From Veillonellaceae bacterium UBA5809 (GTDB taxonomy: Bacteria > Bacillota > Negativicutes > Veillonellales > Dialisteraceae): DNA of 7,071 bases. Both the position numbers and the translations under genes were made by a program. The notes beneath the pieces were generated by a model, which had not been told where the DNA came from, ran no database searches, and saw only the letters and a list, made by a program, of their open reading frames with translations. Below are positions 1-6,422 of this stretch, piece after piece. The first letter of the stretch is position 1; every line of letters starts with the position of its first letter. The DNA is taken from contig DIDD01000097.1 in the NCBI GenBank assembly GCA_002417965.1, positions 1-7,071 of the forward strand. Direction: 5' to 3'.

Positions 1-1390
1 CCTGTTTCTGCTCTGCTGTTTTCTCTGTCTCTTCATGATTCTTTTCCTGATCCTTCATGACTCTGTACAAAGCAGCCATCATAAAAAACCATAGTGGCGT
101 AACAAATAAGGCTATCCGGGTCTCACTGTTCAAAGCCAGAACCCCGATAACAAACAGAAAAAAAGCAAAAATCAAATAACTCATATAAGGAAAAAGAGGC
201 ATGGTAAAAACTCCTTTTTCTGCATTTTTCGGAAGGCTCTTCCTATATTTCATATGACACCAGACCATAACTGCCCAGATATAGATAAAACAAAAGGTCG
301 ATACACTGGTAATAAGAATAAAAACCTCAGCAGGCATAAAATAATTTAAAAGCACGGAAATAAGAATGACCGCTGCCGAAAAAAGAATTCCATTTGCCGG
401 TACTGAATGTACCGTGAGCTGACCAAATGCCCCGGGCGCATTTCTTTCTCCTGCAAGAGAATAGACCATGCGGCTTGTACTGAAGATTCCGCTGTTGCAG
501 GCTGATGCTGCCGATGTCAATACCACAAAATTGACAATTCCTCCTGCTGCGGCAATGCCTGCCGCGGCGAACACCTGGACAAAAGGGCTCTGCTCAGGAC
601 TCATATAGGACCATGGATAAATACACATAATAACAGCCAGTGCTCCAATATAGAATAAAATAATACGGATCGGGATATGGTTGATTGCACTGGGAATCAC
701 CTTGGAGGGATTCGCCGTTTCTCCTGCCGTAAGACCTACCAGTTCAATACCTGTAAAAGCAAAAACCACCATTTGAAAGGATAATATAAATCCCCCGGCT
801 CCATTGGGAAACCATCCGCCGTAAGCCCATAAATTAGAAAAACTGACTGTCCCTGCGGGAGTATGAAATCCGCTGACGATCATGAACAACCCTACTCCAA
901 TGAGCCCCAGAATCGCAATCACTTTAATCAATGCGAACCAGAACTCCATTTCTCCAAAATACTTAACCGCAGACAAATTCATCACTACCAGAACAAATAG
1001 TGCTATAAAGCTGGGTATCCACTGCGGAACCGATGGAAGCCAGTACTGCACATACATCCCCACAGCAGTAAGATCGGCCATGGCCAAAGAAATCCAGCAA
1101 AACCAATAAGTCCATCCTGTAATAAAAGCTGCCTGTTCTCCCATATAATCATAAACAAAATCAACAAAAGAATGATGTCTGAGATCTGACAGGAGCAGTT
1201 CCCCCAAAGCCCGCATAACAAAAAAACATATGACCCCAGTAATCATATAGGCCAATAAAATAGACGGACCCGCCAGATGAATAGACCGCCCCGATCCTAG
1301 AAACAGTCCTGTACCGATAGCTCCCCCAATAGCCAGAAGCTGAACATGACGGTTTTTCAGGCCCCTTGCCAGTGCTTGCTCTTTTTCCAT
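1..1390 (-). CDS. cycA: CycA-like D-serine/D-alanine/glycine permease (3' end beyond window)
   Basis: A 12-helix inner-membrane carrier of the amino acid-polyamine-organocation (APC) superfamily. The family imports small neutral amino acids (glycine, D-alanine, D-serine, L-alanine) by proton symport. The reading frame is open from an ATG at 1390 to the left edge, 463 codons; E. coli CycA has about 470, so little is missing. The APC substrate loop GGAIGTGLFLGSG lies at residues 22-34. Segments nearly identical to E. coli CycA, as I recall it, include MRALGELLLS (59-68), TGWTYWFCW (91-99), FGEMEFWFALIK (145-156), and later AIN-IPIRII, FVVLTSAAS, SGIFSTSRM and VTPLWF. The C-terminal tail (about positions 2-60) is rich in Lys and Glu and probably cytoplasmic. 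A Shine-Dalgarno AAGGTGGG lies at 1396-1403, 5 nt before the ATG. The glycine riboswitch upstream supports glycine as a physiological substrate. The exact preference among glycine, alanine and D-serine is inferred. Confidence 0.92.
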   Translation of the reverse strand, partial: MEKEQALARGLKNRHVQLLAIGGAIGTGLFLGSGRSIHLAGPSILLAYMITGVICFFVMRALGELLLSDLRHHSFVDFVYDYMGEQAAFITGWTYWFCWISLAMADLTAVGMYVQYWLPSVPQWIPSFIALFVLVVMNLSAVKYFGEMEFWFALIKVIAILGLIGVGLFMIVSGFHTPAGTVSFSNLWAYGGWFPNGAGGFILSFQMVVFAFTGIELVGLTAGETANPSKVIPSAINHIPIRIILFYIGALAVIMCIYPWSYMSPEQSPFVQVFAAAGIAAAGGIVNFVVLTSAASACNSGIFSTSRMVYSLAGERNAPGAFGQLTVHSVPANGILFSAAVILISVLLNYFMPAEVFILITSVSTFCFIYIWAVMVWCHMKYRKSLPKNAEKGVFTMPLFPYMSYLIFAFFLFVIGVLALNSETRIALFVTPLWFFMMAALYRVMKDQEKNHEETEKTAEQKQ

Positions 1391-1445
1391 AATTTCCCAC
1401 CTTCGCTGAATTCCGATCTCCGGCGGTACAGACATCCAATCCAAT

Positions 1446-1471
1446 AAAAAAGGCCGAAAAAATATTCGGCC
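1446..1471 (-). terminator. Intrinsic terminator of the glycine riboswitch
   Basis: Read on the minus strand, a perfect 7-bp stem GGCCGAA/TTCGGCC (plus positions 1465-1471 and 1452-1458) with a 6-nt loop is followed at once by six U residues (1446-1451). It lies about 20 nt downstream of the second aptamer and 55 nt before the cycA start codon. This is the usual place for the expression platform of a transcription-attenuating riboswitch. The arms do not overlap the aptamer core, so the switching helix is not obvious by eye. Confidence 0.85.
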
Positions 1472-1490
1472 CCAGATTCATTAAGAACGG

Positions 1491-1657
1491 CTCTGTCCTT
1501 TTACCTGAGAGATTCACCGTTTTCTGATGAAAACAGCTTGCTCCTTCGGTGCTCTTTTTGAGGCTCTCCAGAGTTTCGTCCGATAACAGTCCTTTTGCCT
1601 GAAAGCATAACATCTTCGGCGGGTCATGCGACCTCTCTCCCGTTATCATCATACGAA
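1491..1657 (-). promoter_or_regulatory. Tandem glycine riboswitch (two aptamers) in the cycA leader
   Basis: Two consecutive aptamers of the gcvT/glycine class lie on the minus strand. Aptamer 1 is closed by GATAAC (1642-1647) pairing with GTTATC (1582-1587). It contains GGAGAG-like, CCGAAG and CAGGCAAAAGGAC segments typical of the family. Aptamer 2 is closed by CTCTG (1569-1573) pairing with CAGAG (1491-1495). It contains GGAGAG, ACCGAAGGAGCAAG and CTCAGGTAAAAGGAC, plus an 8-bp hairpin (CTGTTTTC/GAAAACGG). The leader just 5' of aptamer 1 (TTCGT, 1653-1657) can pair with the linker (ACGAA, 1575-1579), as in the leader-linker kink-turn known for this class. Glycine riboswitches of gcvT operons turn genes on, while some upstream of transporters turn them off. 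With an importer downstream, OFF control is likely but not proven here. Confidence 0.93.
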
Positions 1658-1685
1658 TTTCGGTATGAATTTAAATACATTTACA

Positions 1686-1714
1686 AATATATCATAGAAA
1701 AAGAACAATTTCAA
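1686..1714 (-). promoter_or_regulatory. Promoter of the riboswitch-cycA transcript
   Basis: On the minus strand a -35 box TTGAAA (1709-1714) and a -10 box TATATT (1686-1691) are separated by exactly 17 bp, in very AT-rich DNA. Predicted initiation at about 1678-1680 leaves about 22 nt before the riboswitch leader helix, which fits transcription of the complete tandem aptamer. Confidence 0.7.
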
Positions 1715-1778
1715 TATAAAATCGAAAAAACTGAATCAGTCTCAAGAGAATTTTTTTCTGAATTCTCCTGCGCCTCAC

Positions 1779-1839
1779 AAAAATTAAAACAGCAGTTGAA
1801 TCCGGCCCTGTGTCAGACAGTCTTCAGCAGCTGTTTTAA
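1779..1839 (-). terminator. Probable terminator at the end of the ECF operon
   Basis: A perfect 10-bp inverted repeat, TTAAAACAGC at 1784-1793 and GCTGTTTTAA at 1830-1839, encloses 36 nt that include a small CTGT/ACAG hairpin (1808-1820). On the minus strand the second arm is followed by UUUUU (1779-1783). It begins 44 nt past the S-component stop and lies before the cycA promoter, where operon transcription should end. The large loop makes it weaker than a textbook terminator. A second AT-rich inverted repeat (GTTTTTG 1844-1850, CAAAAAC 1863-1869) sits between it and the gene. The rest of the spacer between 1715 and 1883 shows no coding signal that I trust. Confidence 0.45.
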
Positions 1840-1883
1840 TAAAGTTTTTGATTAGAATAAAACAAAAACCTTCCTATTCAAAC

Positions 1884-2456
1884 TCAGGCTCTCATCTCAT
1901 CAATACTGTTCACATGCTGCAGTTTGCCAGCCAGATAACGGGCAATAAAGGGTGTCAGACAAATTGTAGGAATATCGGCAAGGCCAATCCAGAATACTGC
2001 CCAATAAAAGTCAAAAATCCCCAATACAGCCATACTCCCGCAGGTAAGAATGATCATAATGACTCCGCCTGCCAGGCTCCACAAGAGAGATTCCCACATA
2101 ATAGGCCCGCCCTCTGCGATTTGTTTTAATGTATATTTGCGCCCCACCATAAGTGCCGGAATCAATCCCGTAAGCCCTACACCGATTCCGTCTCCAATCA
2201 GTGAATGAAGAGGAAGAAAAGCCCCGGCTAAGAGCGCCCATACCACAGTTCCTATATATCCCGAACAAAATCCGGCACGCATACCGAAAATAATACCCAC
2301 TACCGGTGGAATAAAAGAAAATAGACGCAGGTGAATCATCCCCGGAATAATCGGTATGGGATTCAGATAAGCCCAAAGCACCCCCGTCAGAACTCCGAAT
2401 ACCACACCATAAATAATTCCCTTTAATACTGAATTTCCAGATTTAACCTCTTCCAT
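1884..2456 (-). CDS. ECF transporter S component (substrate-binding membrane protein), substrate unknown
   Basis: A 190-residue hydrophobic protein with about six membrane helices (roughly residues 10-30, 42-60, 62-82, 88-104, 122-146, 150-172), the size and fold expected of the S component of an energy-coupling factor importer. It would bind the substrate and topple in the membrane when driven by EcfT and the ATPase. The segment from 44 to 104 (FSFIPPVVGIIFG, then AGFCSGYIGT, HSLIGDGIGVGLTGLIPAL) has the Gly-rich layout common in S components, and small residues early in helix 1 fit EcfT packing. The C-terminal region has Asp149 and Trp152/Trp156 near the membrane face. I cannot place it in a named vitamin family (not clearly RibU, ThiT, BioY, YkoE or QueT). 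It is last in the operon, 25 nt after EcfT. Its ribosome site GGAGGGA at 2467-2473 is rather far (10 nt) from the ATG. Confidence 0.8.
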   Translation of the reverse strand: MEEVKSGNSVLKGIIYGVVFGVLTGVLWAYLNPIPIIPGMIHLRLFSFIPPVVGIIFGMRAGFCSGYIGTVVWALLAGAFLPLHSLIGDGIGVGLTGLIPALMVGRKYTLKQIAEGGPIMWESLLWSLAGGVIMIILTCGSMAVLGIFDFYWAVFWIGLADIPTICLTPFIARYLAGKLQHVNSIDEMRA

Positions 2457-2481
2457 GACTGACAGCTCCCTCCGCTGATTT

Positions 2482-3264
2482 TCAATGAATTAATGACAGA
2501 TATCCTGCTCCCGCAAACACCAGAATGCTGATGCCGAGAAACAGCAGGTCATCCCGTTTTGTTCTGATTTCTTTCAGTGAAGAACGGGATGATCCCAAAT
2601 GAAGACGATAAATAAACATAGACATTGTAATGTTTTGTGCCGTCCCCAGAATACGTATGAACAGCGGGACAAGGACCAGACAATACCGGCGGGCACGTTT
2701 CATTACAGGCCCGCGGTCAACTTCAAGCCCCCGGGAACGCTGTGCATCCACCACCGTTCGGAATTCTCTGATGATATTCGGTATAACCTGAAAAACAAGA
2801 CCTGCTCCGAAAGCTGCGGGATACGGAACATGAAGCTTTCTCAGTCCATAAATAATTTCCGAAAAATTAGTAGTAATAATCAATGTATAAAAAACAGACA
2901 CCATCAGAAATATACGGAACACCGTACTGACTGCCCGGCTGATATCCGCATACTCCAGACAAAATATGCGGTCCTGATAGATGGGGACTGTATCCGGTGC
3001 ATCCACATGGAGTGCTCCGATAACTATCCACATAACAAAAGCAAATCCCATAATAGGAAAAAGATTTCTGCCAAGCATCTTCATCCTGTCAATGAGTCCA
3101 GCCCTTACCCAGACAGCCGCCATAAACAGAAAAAGGACTGTCACCGCCGGCAGATCCCTCACCACTGCAATCAGCACGCTAATGAGGACAAACCAGATAA
3201 TCTTGGTAACCGGAGAAAGTCTGTGAAAAAAAGTATCCTCATCCATATATTCAAGCCAATTCAT
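2482..3264 (-). CDS. ecfT: EcfT, transmembrane coupling component of an ECF transporter
   Basis: The 260-residue membrane protein links the ATPase to the S component. The N-terminus RLSPVTKIIWF (15-25) is typical of the CbiQ/EcfT family. Membrane helices lie near 21-37, 39-54, 68-84 and 112-131, with the last hydrophobic segment near 238-258. The long cytoplasmic coupling region holds the first conserved Arg-Gly motif as AQRSRG (174-179), which in known EcfT proteins inserts into a groove of the ATPase. The second motif, normally Ala-Arg-Gly, is replaced by YRLHLGSSRS (219-228). The start ATG lies inside the end of the ATPase gene (14-nt overlap), with GGGAGGT at 3272-3278, so translation is probably coupled. 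The family assignment is firm, and dedication to the adjacent S component is inferred from the operon. Confidence 0.87.
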   Translation of the reverse strand: MNWLEYMDEDTFFHRLSPVTKIIWFVLISVLIAVVRDLPAVTVLFLFMAAVWVRAGLIDRMKMLGRNLFPIMGFAFVMWIVIGALHVDAPDTVPIYQDRIFCLEYADISRAVSTVFRIFLMVSVFYTLIITTNFSEIIYGLRKLHVPYPAAFGAGLVFQVIPNIIREFRTVVDAQRSRGLEVDRGPVMKRARRYCLVLVPLFIRILGTAQNITMSMFIYRLHLGSSRSSLKEIRTKRDDLLFLGISILVFAGAGYLSLIH

Positions 3265-4936
3265 GGGTGTGACCTCCCTTAATCCATTCTGTACGTCTGA
3301 GAAATTCCGAGTCTGTCAATACCGGACTCGGAAATCCCAACGTATCCGACAGAATCTCCATATCAGGCAGAGGCATTTTCATGTCCGCGAAAAGACTGCG
3401 CTGCCCAAATACTTTCCGGGGAGTTCCCTCACAGACAATTCTTCCGTTATGAAGAAGCAGAATTTCGTCACTCACCTCACAGACGAAAGACAGCTCATGA
3501 CTGATGAGAATAACGCAGATTCCCATTTGCTTCAACTTCCCGATCAACGCGGTCAGACGCCGCTTCATATCAAGATCAAGGCCGAGTGTCGGTTCATCGA
3601 GAATAACCGCCTCCGGCCGGGAAGCAGCTGCGCACAGAATCGCCGTCATATGCTTCTGCCCCATGCTGAGATTCAAAGGAAAAGCACTTTTATACTCTTT
3701 TAATCCTCCCCATTCCAGCCATTGATCCATTTCTTCACTGGAAAGAACCTCTCCATGCATCCGTCCCGAAAAAGAAATTTCCTCCGCCACACTGTTTTCA
3801 AACAGCATATGCTCCGGATTTTGGAATACCATAGCGACTGACTTTGACAATTCTGCCACTGATAGGCCACTGATTGTCTTCCCGTTGATAAGCACATCTC
3901 CCGCAGTAGGACGAAGCAGTCCGTTCAGATGATGCACCAGCGTTGTCTTTCCCGAACCGTTCTGCCCCAGAAGCGATGTCACACGTCCCTTGTAAAATCG
4001 GGCTTCTACATCAGACAGCGCCTCAAAACTTCCGTAACAATGCTGAAGATGCCGGACTTCTATCAAAGGACTGCTTTCAATAGTAACTGCATCACTGCTT
4101 TCCTTCTCATCTGATTTCAGGTATACAGCGCCATGAAGTGCTCTTCCTAATTCCTCAGCATTCCAGCGAAGAGGAAATTCAGGATGCTTCTCCTTCAGGC
4201 TATGATACAGGAGAACCGAAGGCGGCACGGTGACCCCCAGCTTTTCATATAAATCCGGATCCTGAAAAAATTCTCTCAGTGTTCCTCCAAAAATGATCTG
4301 CCCTGCTTCGAGTCCCAATACAGAACTCACACAGGAAGCACACCAGTCTGCAAACTGATCCAAAATCACCACAGACTGCCCAGATTCTCTCAATTGAAAC
4401 AGAATATCCTGCACCATACTTTTTCCCAACGGATCTAATGATGAAACCGGCTCGTCCAGAACCAGCAGATCCGGTTTCATGACCAAAACCGATGCAATAC
4501 AGACTGCCTGTTTCTGCCCCCCTGACAACTTTTCCACTACTCTGTGCCGAAGATGGCTGATGTGGAGAAGAGCCAGCACCTCATCAATCTTGTTTGCCAT
4601 GTCGCTCCGCAGCATATTCTGATTTTCCAGTCCAAAAGCCACCGCATCTTCTACCGTATACCCAAAAAGCTGACTTTCAGGAGACTGCGTTACAAGCCCC
4701 ACTGATACCGACTGTCCCCTTTCGGCCTTCCCCTGCATTGTTCCCGTTGTCACCGTCTCAGGTATAATTCCTGAAAGCACATGAGCCAGCGTTGTCTTTC
4801 CTGATCCGCTTTTGCCCAATACTGCCACAATCTCTCCCGCTTCCACGGAAAAAGATATGTGCCGCAGTGCGGCGGCGCTCTGCCGTCTGTATTGATACGA
4901 AAAATCCTTAAATTGAAATAGTAATTGCGATTCCAC
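3251..4936 (-). CDS. Double ECF ATPase (two fused ABC nucleotide-binding domains)
   Basis: The cytoplasmic ATPase powers the ECF importer, with EcfA and EcfA' fused in one chain of 561 residues as in YkoD. Numbering is from the GTG at 4936. Domain 1: Walker A GKSGSGKT 41-48, Q-loop Gln84, signature LSGGQ 137-141, Walker B LLVLDEP with Glu162, D-loop SSLDP. The H-loop position is Gln194 instead of His. A linker of about 55 residues follows. Domain 2: Walker A GQNGSGKT 324-331, Gln372, signature altered to LSMGQ 423-427, Walker B VILDEP with Glu448, H-loop His480. One composite site is thus canonical and the other degenerate. The frame also allows a GTG at 4957, but only the one at 4936 has a ribosome site (AAGGAG, 6 nt away). 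It follows the creatininase gene by 51 nt and overlaps ecfT by 14 nt. Confidence 0.9.
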   Translation of the reverse strand: MESQLLFQFKDFSYQYRRQSAAALRHISFSVEAGEIVAVLGKSGSGKTTLAHVLSGIIPETVTTGTMQGKAERGQSVSVGLVTQSPESQLFGYTVEDAVAFGLENQNMLRSDMANKIDEVLALLHISHLRHRVVEKLSGGQKQAVCIASVLVMKPDLLVLDEPVSSLDPLGKSMVQDILFQLRESGQSVVILDQFADWCASCVSSVLGLEAGQIIFGGTLREFFQDPDLYEKLGVTVPPSVLLYHSLKEKHPEFPLRWNAEELGRALHGAVYLKSDEKESSDAVTIESSPLIEVRHLQHCYGSFEALSDVEARFYKGRVTSLLGQNGSGKTTLVHHLNGLLRPTAGDVLINGKTISGLSVAELSKSVAMVFQNPEHMLFENSVAEEISFSGRMHGEVLSSEEMDQWLEWGGLKEYKSAFPLNLSMGQKHMTAILCAAASRPEAVILDEPTLGLDLDMKRRLTALIGKLKQMGICVILISHELSFVCEVSDEILLLHNGRIVCEGTPRKVFGQRSLFADMKMPLPDMEILSDTLGFPSPVLTDSEFLRRTEWIKGGHTHELA

Positions 4937-4942
4937 AAATAA

Positions 4943-4948
4943 CTCCTT
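4943..4948 (-). promoter_or_regulatory. Ribosome binding site that fixes the ATPase start
   Basis: AAGGAG on the minus strand, 6 nt before GTG 4934-4936. The longer in-frame GTG at 4955-4957 has no purine-rich site in front of it, so the shorter protein is preferred. Confidence 0.7.
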
Positions 4949-4967
4949 GTCAGACACCAGAGACAGT

Positions 4968-4985
4968 CATTGCTTTTCAGCAATG
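4968..4985 (-). other. Intercistronic GAAA-tetraloop hairpin without U-tract
   Basis: On the minus strand CATTGCT-GAAA-AGCAATG forms a perfect 7-bp stem capped by a GNRA tetraloop, starting 3 nt after the creatininase stop codon. It is followed by ACTGTCTC rather than U residues, so it is not a normal terminator. The position between the enzyme genes and the transporter genes suggests an mRNA stability or processing element, which is an inference. Confidence 0.5.
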
Positions 4986-4987
4986 GC

Positions 4988-5773
4988 TTAATAATGAAAT
5001 TGTAAAATCTCTTCTATAATAGCCGTCAGCTTTTGAACAGCAAAATCCATAAGTACCTGTCCTTTCTCCGCACTGGCCTCCTCCGGATCTCCTATGACTC
5101 CTGAATGACTGACATCTCTGGTTTTCCAGCCCATAGTCACCGGGCCATAGAGAGAAATAAAGCGGTCGCCTTCGAACTGTCTGTCCGGTGTTTCATCTTT
5201 CGCCTGCTCCATATCCACCATCTGAGGTGCAATATGAAGCATCAGTGATGTTTCCAGCTCACATGCATGAAAAACTCCATATGGACTTTTTGATTCCTGC
5301 ACTTTCTGAAGGATTTCTTTCCAAAAATCCGTAAACCACCAGTCAAACACATAAATTTCCATTCCGTATTTAATACGGAGATCTCTGGACAGCAGATTTA
5401 GAAGATCTGTATTGCCGCCGTGGCTGTTAGTAAGAATCAGCTTGCGGAATCCCCACTTGGCAATGGCTGACGTATATTCATCAATAACATCGTACATAGT
5501 TTTGGCCGTCAATGTCATCGTGCCGGGAAAATCCATATGCTCATTGCTTTTCCCCACCGTAATCTGAGGCGCAATGATCACTTCATCCTCTTGAAAGTGT
5601 CCTGTCACCTTTGAAAAATTCTTCAGAAGAGCCCTTAAAATAATCGCATCTGTCCCTACCGGAAGATGGGGCCCGTGCTGTTCAACCGCCGAAACGGGAA
5701 GCAGTACCGCCGCATGGGCCTTGTCCACAGCACCTATTTCACGGCTGATCATATTCTCCCAATACTGTATCAT
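4988..5773 (-). CDS. Creatininase-family metal-dependent amidohydrolase
   Basis: A 261-residue cytoplasmic enzyme, the usual length for the creatininase family. The family cleaves C-N bonds of cyclic or N-formyl amides using two metal ions; members include creatininase, the archaeal FAPy deformylase ArfB and the mycofactocin peptidase MftE. The sequence shows LPVSAVEQHGPHLPVGTD (25-42) with Glu31, His33 and Asp42 as likely metal ligands. It also shows VGKSNEHMDFPGTMTL (73-88), the NSHGGN motif with His118 (116-121), HACELETSLML (169-179, usually HAG-E-ETS) and SHSGVIGDPEEAS (222-234). It lacks a signal peptide. It lies 34 nt after the phosphoribosyltransferase and 51 nt before the transporter ATPase, so it probably processes the imported compound. 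HGGN is the form I associate with non-creatinine members, so true creatininase activity is not claimed. Start chosen at ATG 5773 with AAAGGGTGAGG just upstream. Confidence 0.88.
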   Translation of the reverse strand: MIQYWENMISREIGAVDKAHAAVLLPVSAVEQHGPHLPVGTDAIILRALLKNFSKVTGHFQEDEVIIAPQITVGKSNEHMDFPGTMTLTAKTMYDVIDEYTSAIAKWGFRKLILTNSHGGNTDLLNLLSRDLRIKYGMEIYVFDWWFTDFWKEILQKVQESKSPYGVFHACELETSLMLHIAPQMVDMEQAKDETPDRQFEGDRFISLYGPVTMGWKTRDVSHSGVIGDPEEASAEKGQVLMDFAVQKLTAIIEEILQFHY

Positions 5774-5807
5774 AACCTCACCCTTTCTTTATCGCTGATC
5801 TGACACA

Positions 5808-6356
5808 TCATTCTGCTGGAAATAAGGGAAGATTTCCAAGAACAATAATATCCTTTCTGCCAATGGCATCCCCTTCCGCCAGCACAGCAGCCCGGGCTGC
5901 CACCTGAGCTCCTGCCTTTTCCGCCAGTTTGGACAGTGCTTCCATAGATCCTCCTGTGCTGATCACATCATCCACCAAAATGACACGATGATTTCTGACC
6001 CGTTCAATATCCTGATCCATGAGACAGAGAATCTGCTTCCCGTTTGTTGTAATGGAATGGTCCTCCACAATTAAAGGATGCTGCATGTATCCCTTAACCG
6101 ATTTTCTGGCCACAACAAAATACTTCATATGCAGAAGCCTGGCTATTTCCTGCGCCAGGGGAATCCCCTTTGCTTCGGCTGTCATGATCAGATCTGCAGG
6201 AGGCAGTTTTTTAACCAGCTCTTTCGCCGCAGAGGATACCAGTTCCATATCTCCCAGGATCACAAAACTGGCAATAGCCATATGATCTGAAATATTCATG
6301 ACTGACAGTTTTCTGCTGCATCCGGCAACTTCCAGATTATAAAAACGATCGGGCAT
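5808..6356 (-). CDS. APRT-like type I phosphoribosyltransferase
   Basis: A 182-residue cytoplasmic enzyme of the type I PRT fold, which joins a nucleobase-like acceptor to PRPP and releases pyrophosphate. The PRPP loop is VILVDDVISTGGS (125-137), with the two acidic residues Asp129-Asp130 and the Thr-Gly-Gly turn. TAEAKGIPLA (59-68) matches the pyrophosphate loop region and VVARKSVKGY (81-90) the basic segment seen in adenine phosphoribosyltransferase. Length and motif order resemble APRT (170-185 residues), but the loop reads DDVISTGGS rather than the usual DDLLATGGT and the C-terminus (AEGDAIGRKDI, then LPLFPAE) differs. It may therefore be a specialised paralogue rather than housekeeping apt. 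It is the first gene of the operon, with its own promoter and ribosome site AAGGATG (6364-6370, 7 nt from the ATG). The base it accepts is unknown. Confidence 0.85.
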   Translation of the reverse strand: MPDRFYNLEVAGCSRKLSVMNISDHMAIASFVILGDMELVSSAAKELVKKLPPADLIMTAEAKGIPLAQEIARLLHMKYFVVARKSVKGYMQHPLIVEDHSITTNGKQILCLMDQDIERVRNHRVILVDDVISTGGSMEALSKLAEKAGAQVAARAAVLAEGDAIGRKDIIVLGNLPLFPAE

Positions 6357-6394
6357 TTCAACACATCCTTTTTAAAAACAAAAATCACAAATCC

Positions 6395-6422
6395 ATTGTA
6401 CTACTTTTCTATAGCAGTGCAA
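6395..6422 (-). promoter_or_regulatory. Promoter of the PRT-creatininase-ECF operon
   Basis: On the minus strand a -35 box TTGCAC (6417-6422) and a -10 box TACAAT (6395-6400) are 16 bp apart. Initiation near 6388 gives a leader of only about 30 nt, too short for a riboswitch, so any control should act on DNA. The hexamer TGCTAT occurs twice here with 11-bp spacing (plus positions 6411-6416 and 6422-6427), once inside the spacer and once overlapping the -35 box. Confidence 0.65.

Noticed and set aside
1161..1652. 163-codon minus-strand frame across the riboswitch and the start of cycA
   Set aside because: It translates the structured glycine riboswitch and then runs out of frame through cycA, so it is an artefact of the RNA element.
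1595..2129. Two plus-strand frames (1595-1855 and 1848-2129)
   Set aside because: They run antisense to the riboswitch, spacer and S-component gene, and have low-complexity translations without recognisable motifs.
2599..3282. 227-codon plus-strand open frame opposite ecfT
   Set aside because: It lies antisense to a clear EcfT gene, its translation is rich in His, Lys, Asn and Cys with no domain, and no ribosome site precedes it.
4988..5773. Naming the hydrolase a true creatininase (creatinine to creatine)
   Set aside because: The HGGN motif and the nucleobase-like neighbours point to another member of the family, and creatinine use is not supported by any nearby gene.
6357..6394. Purine or other riboswitch in the operon leader
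   Set aside because: The leader after the predicted start site is about 30 nt, too short, and shows no aptamer motif.
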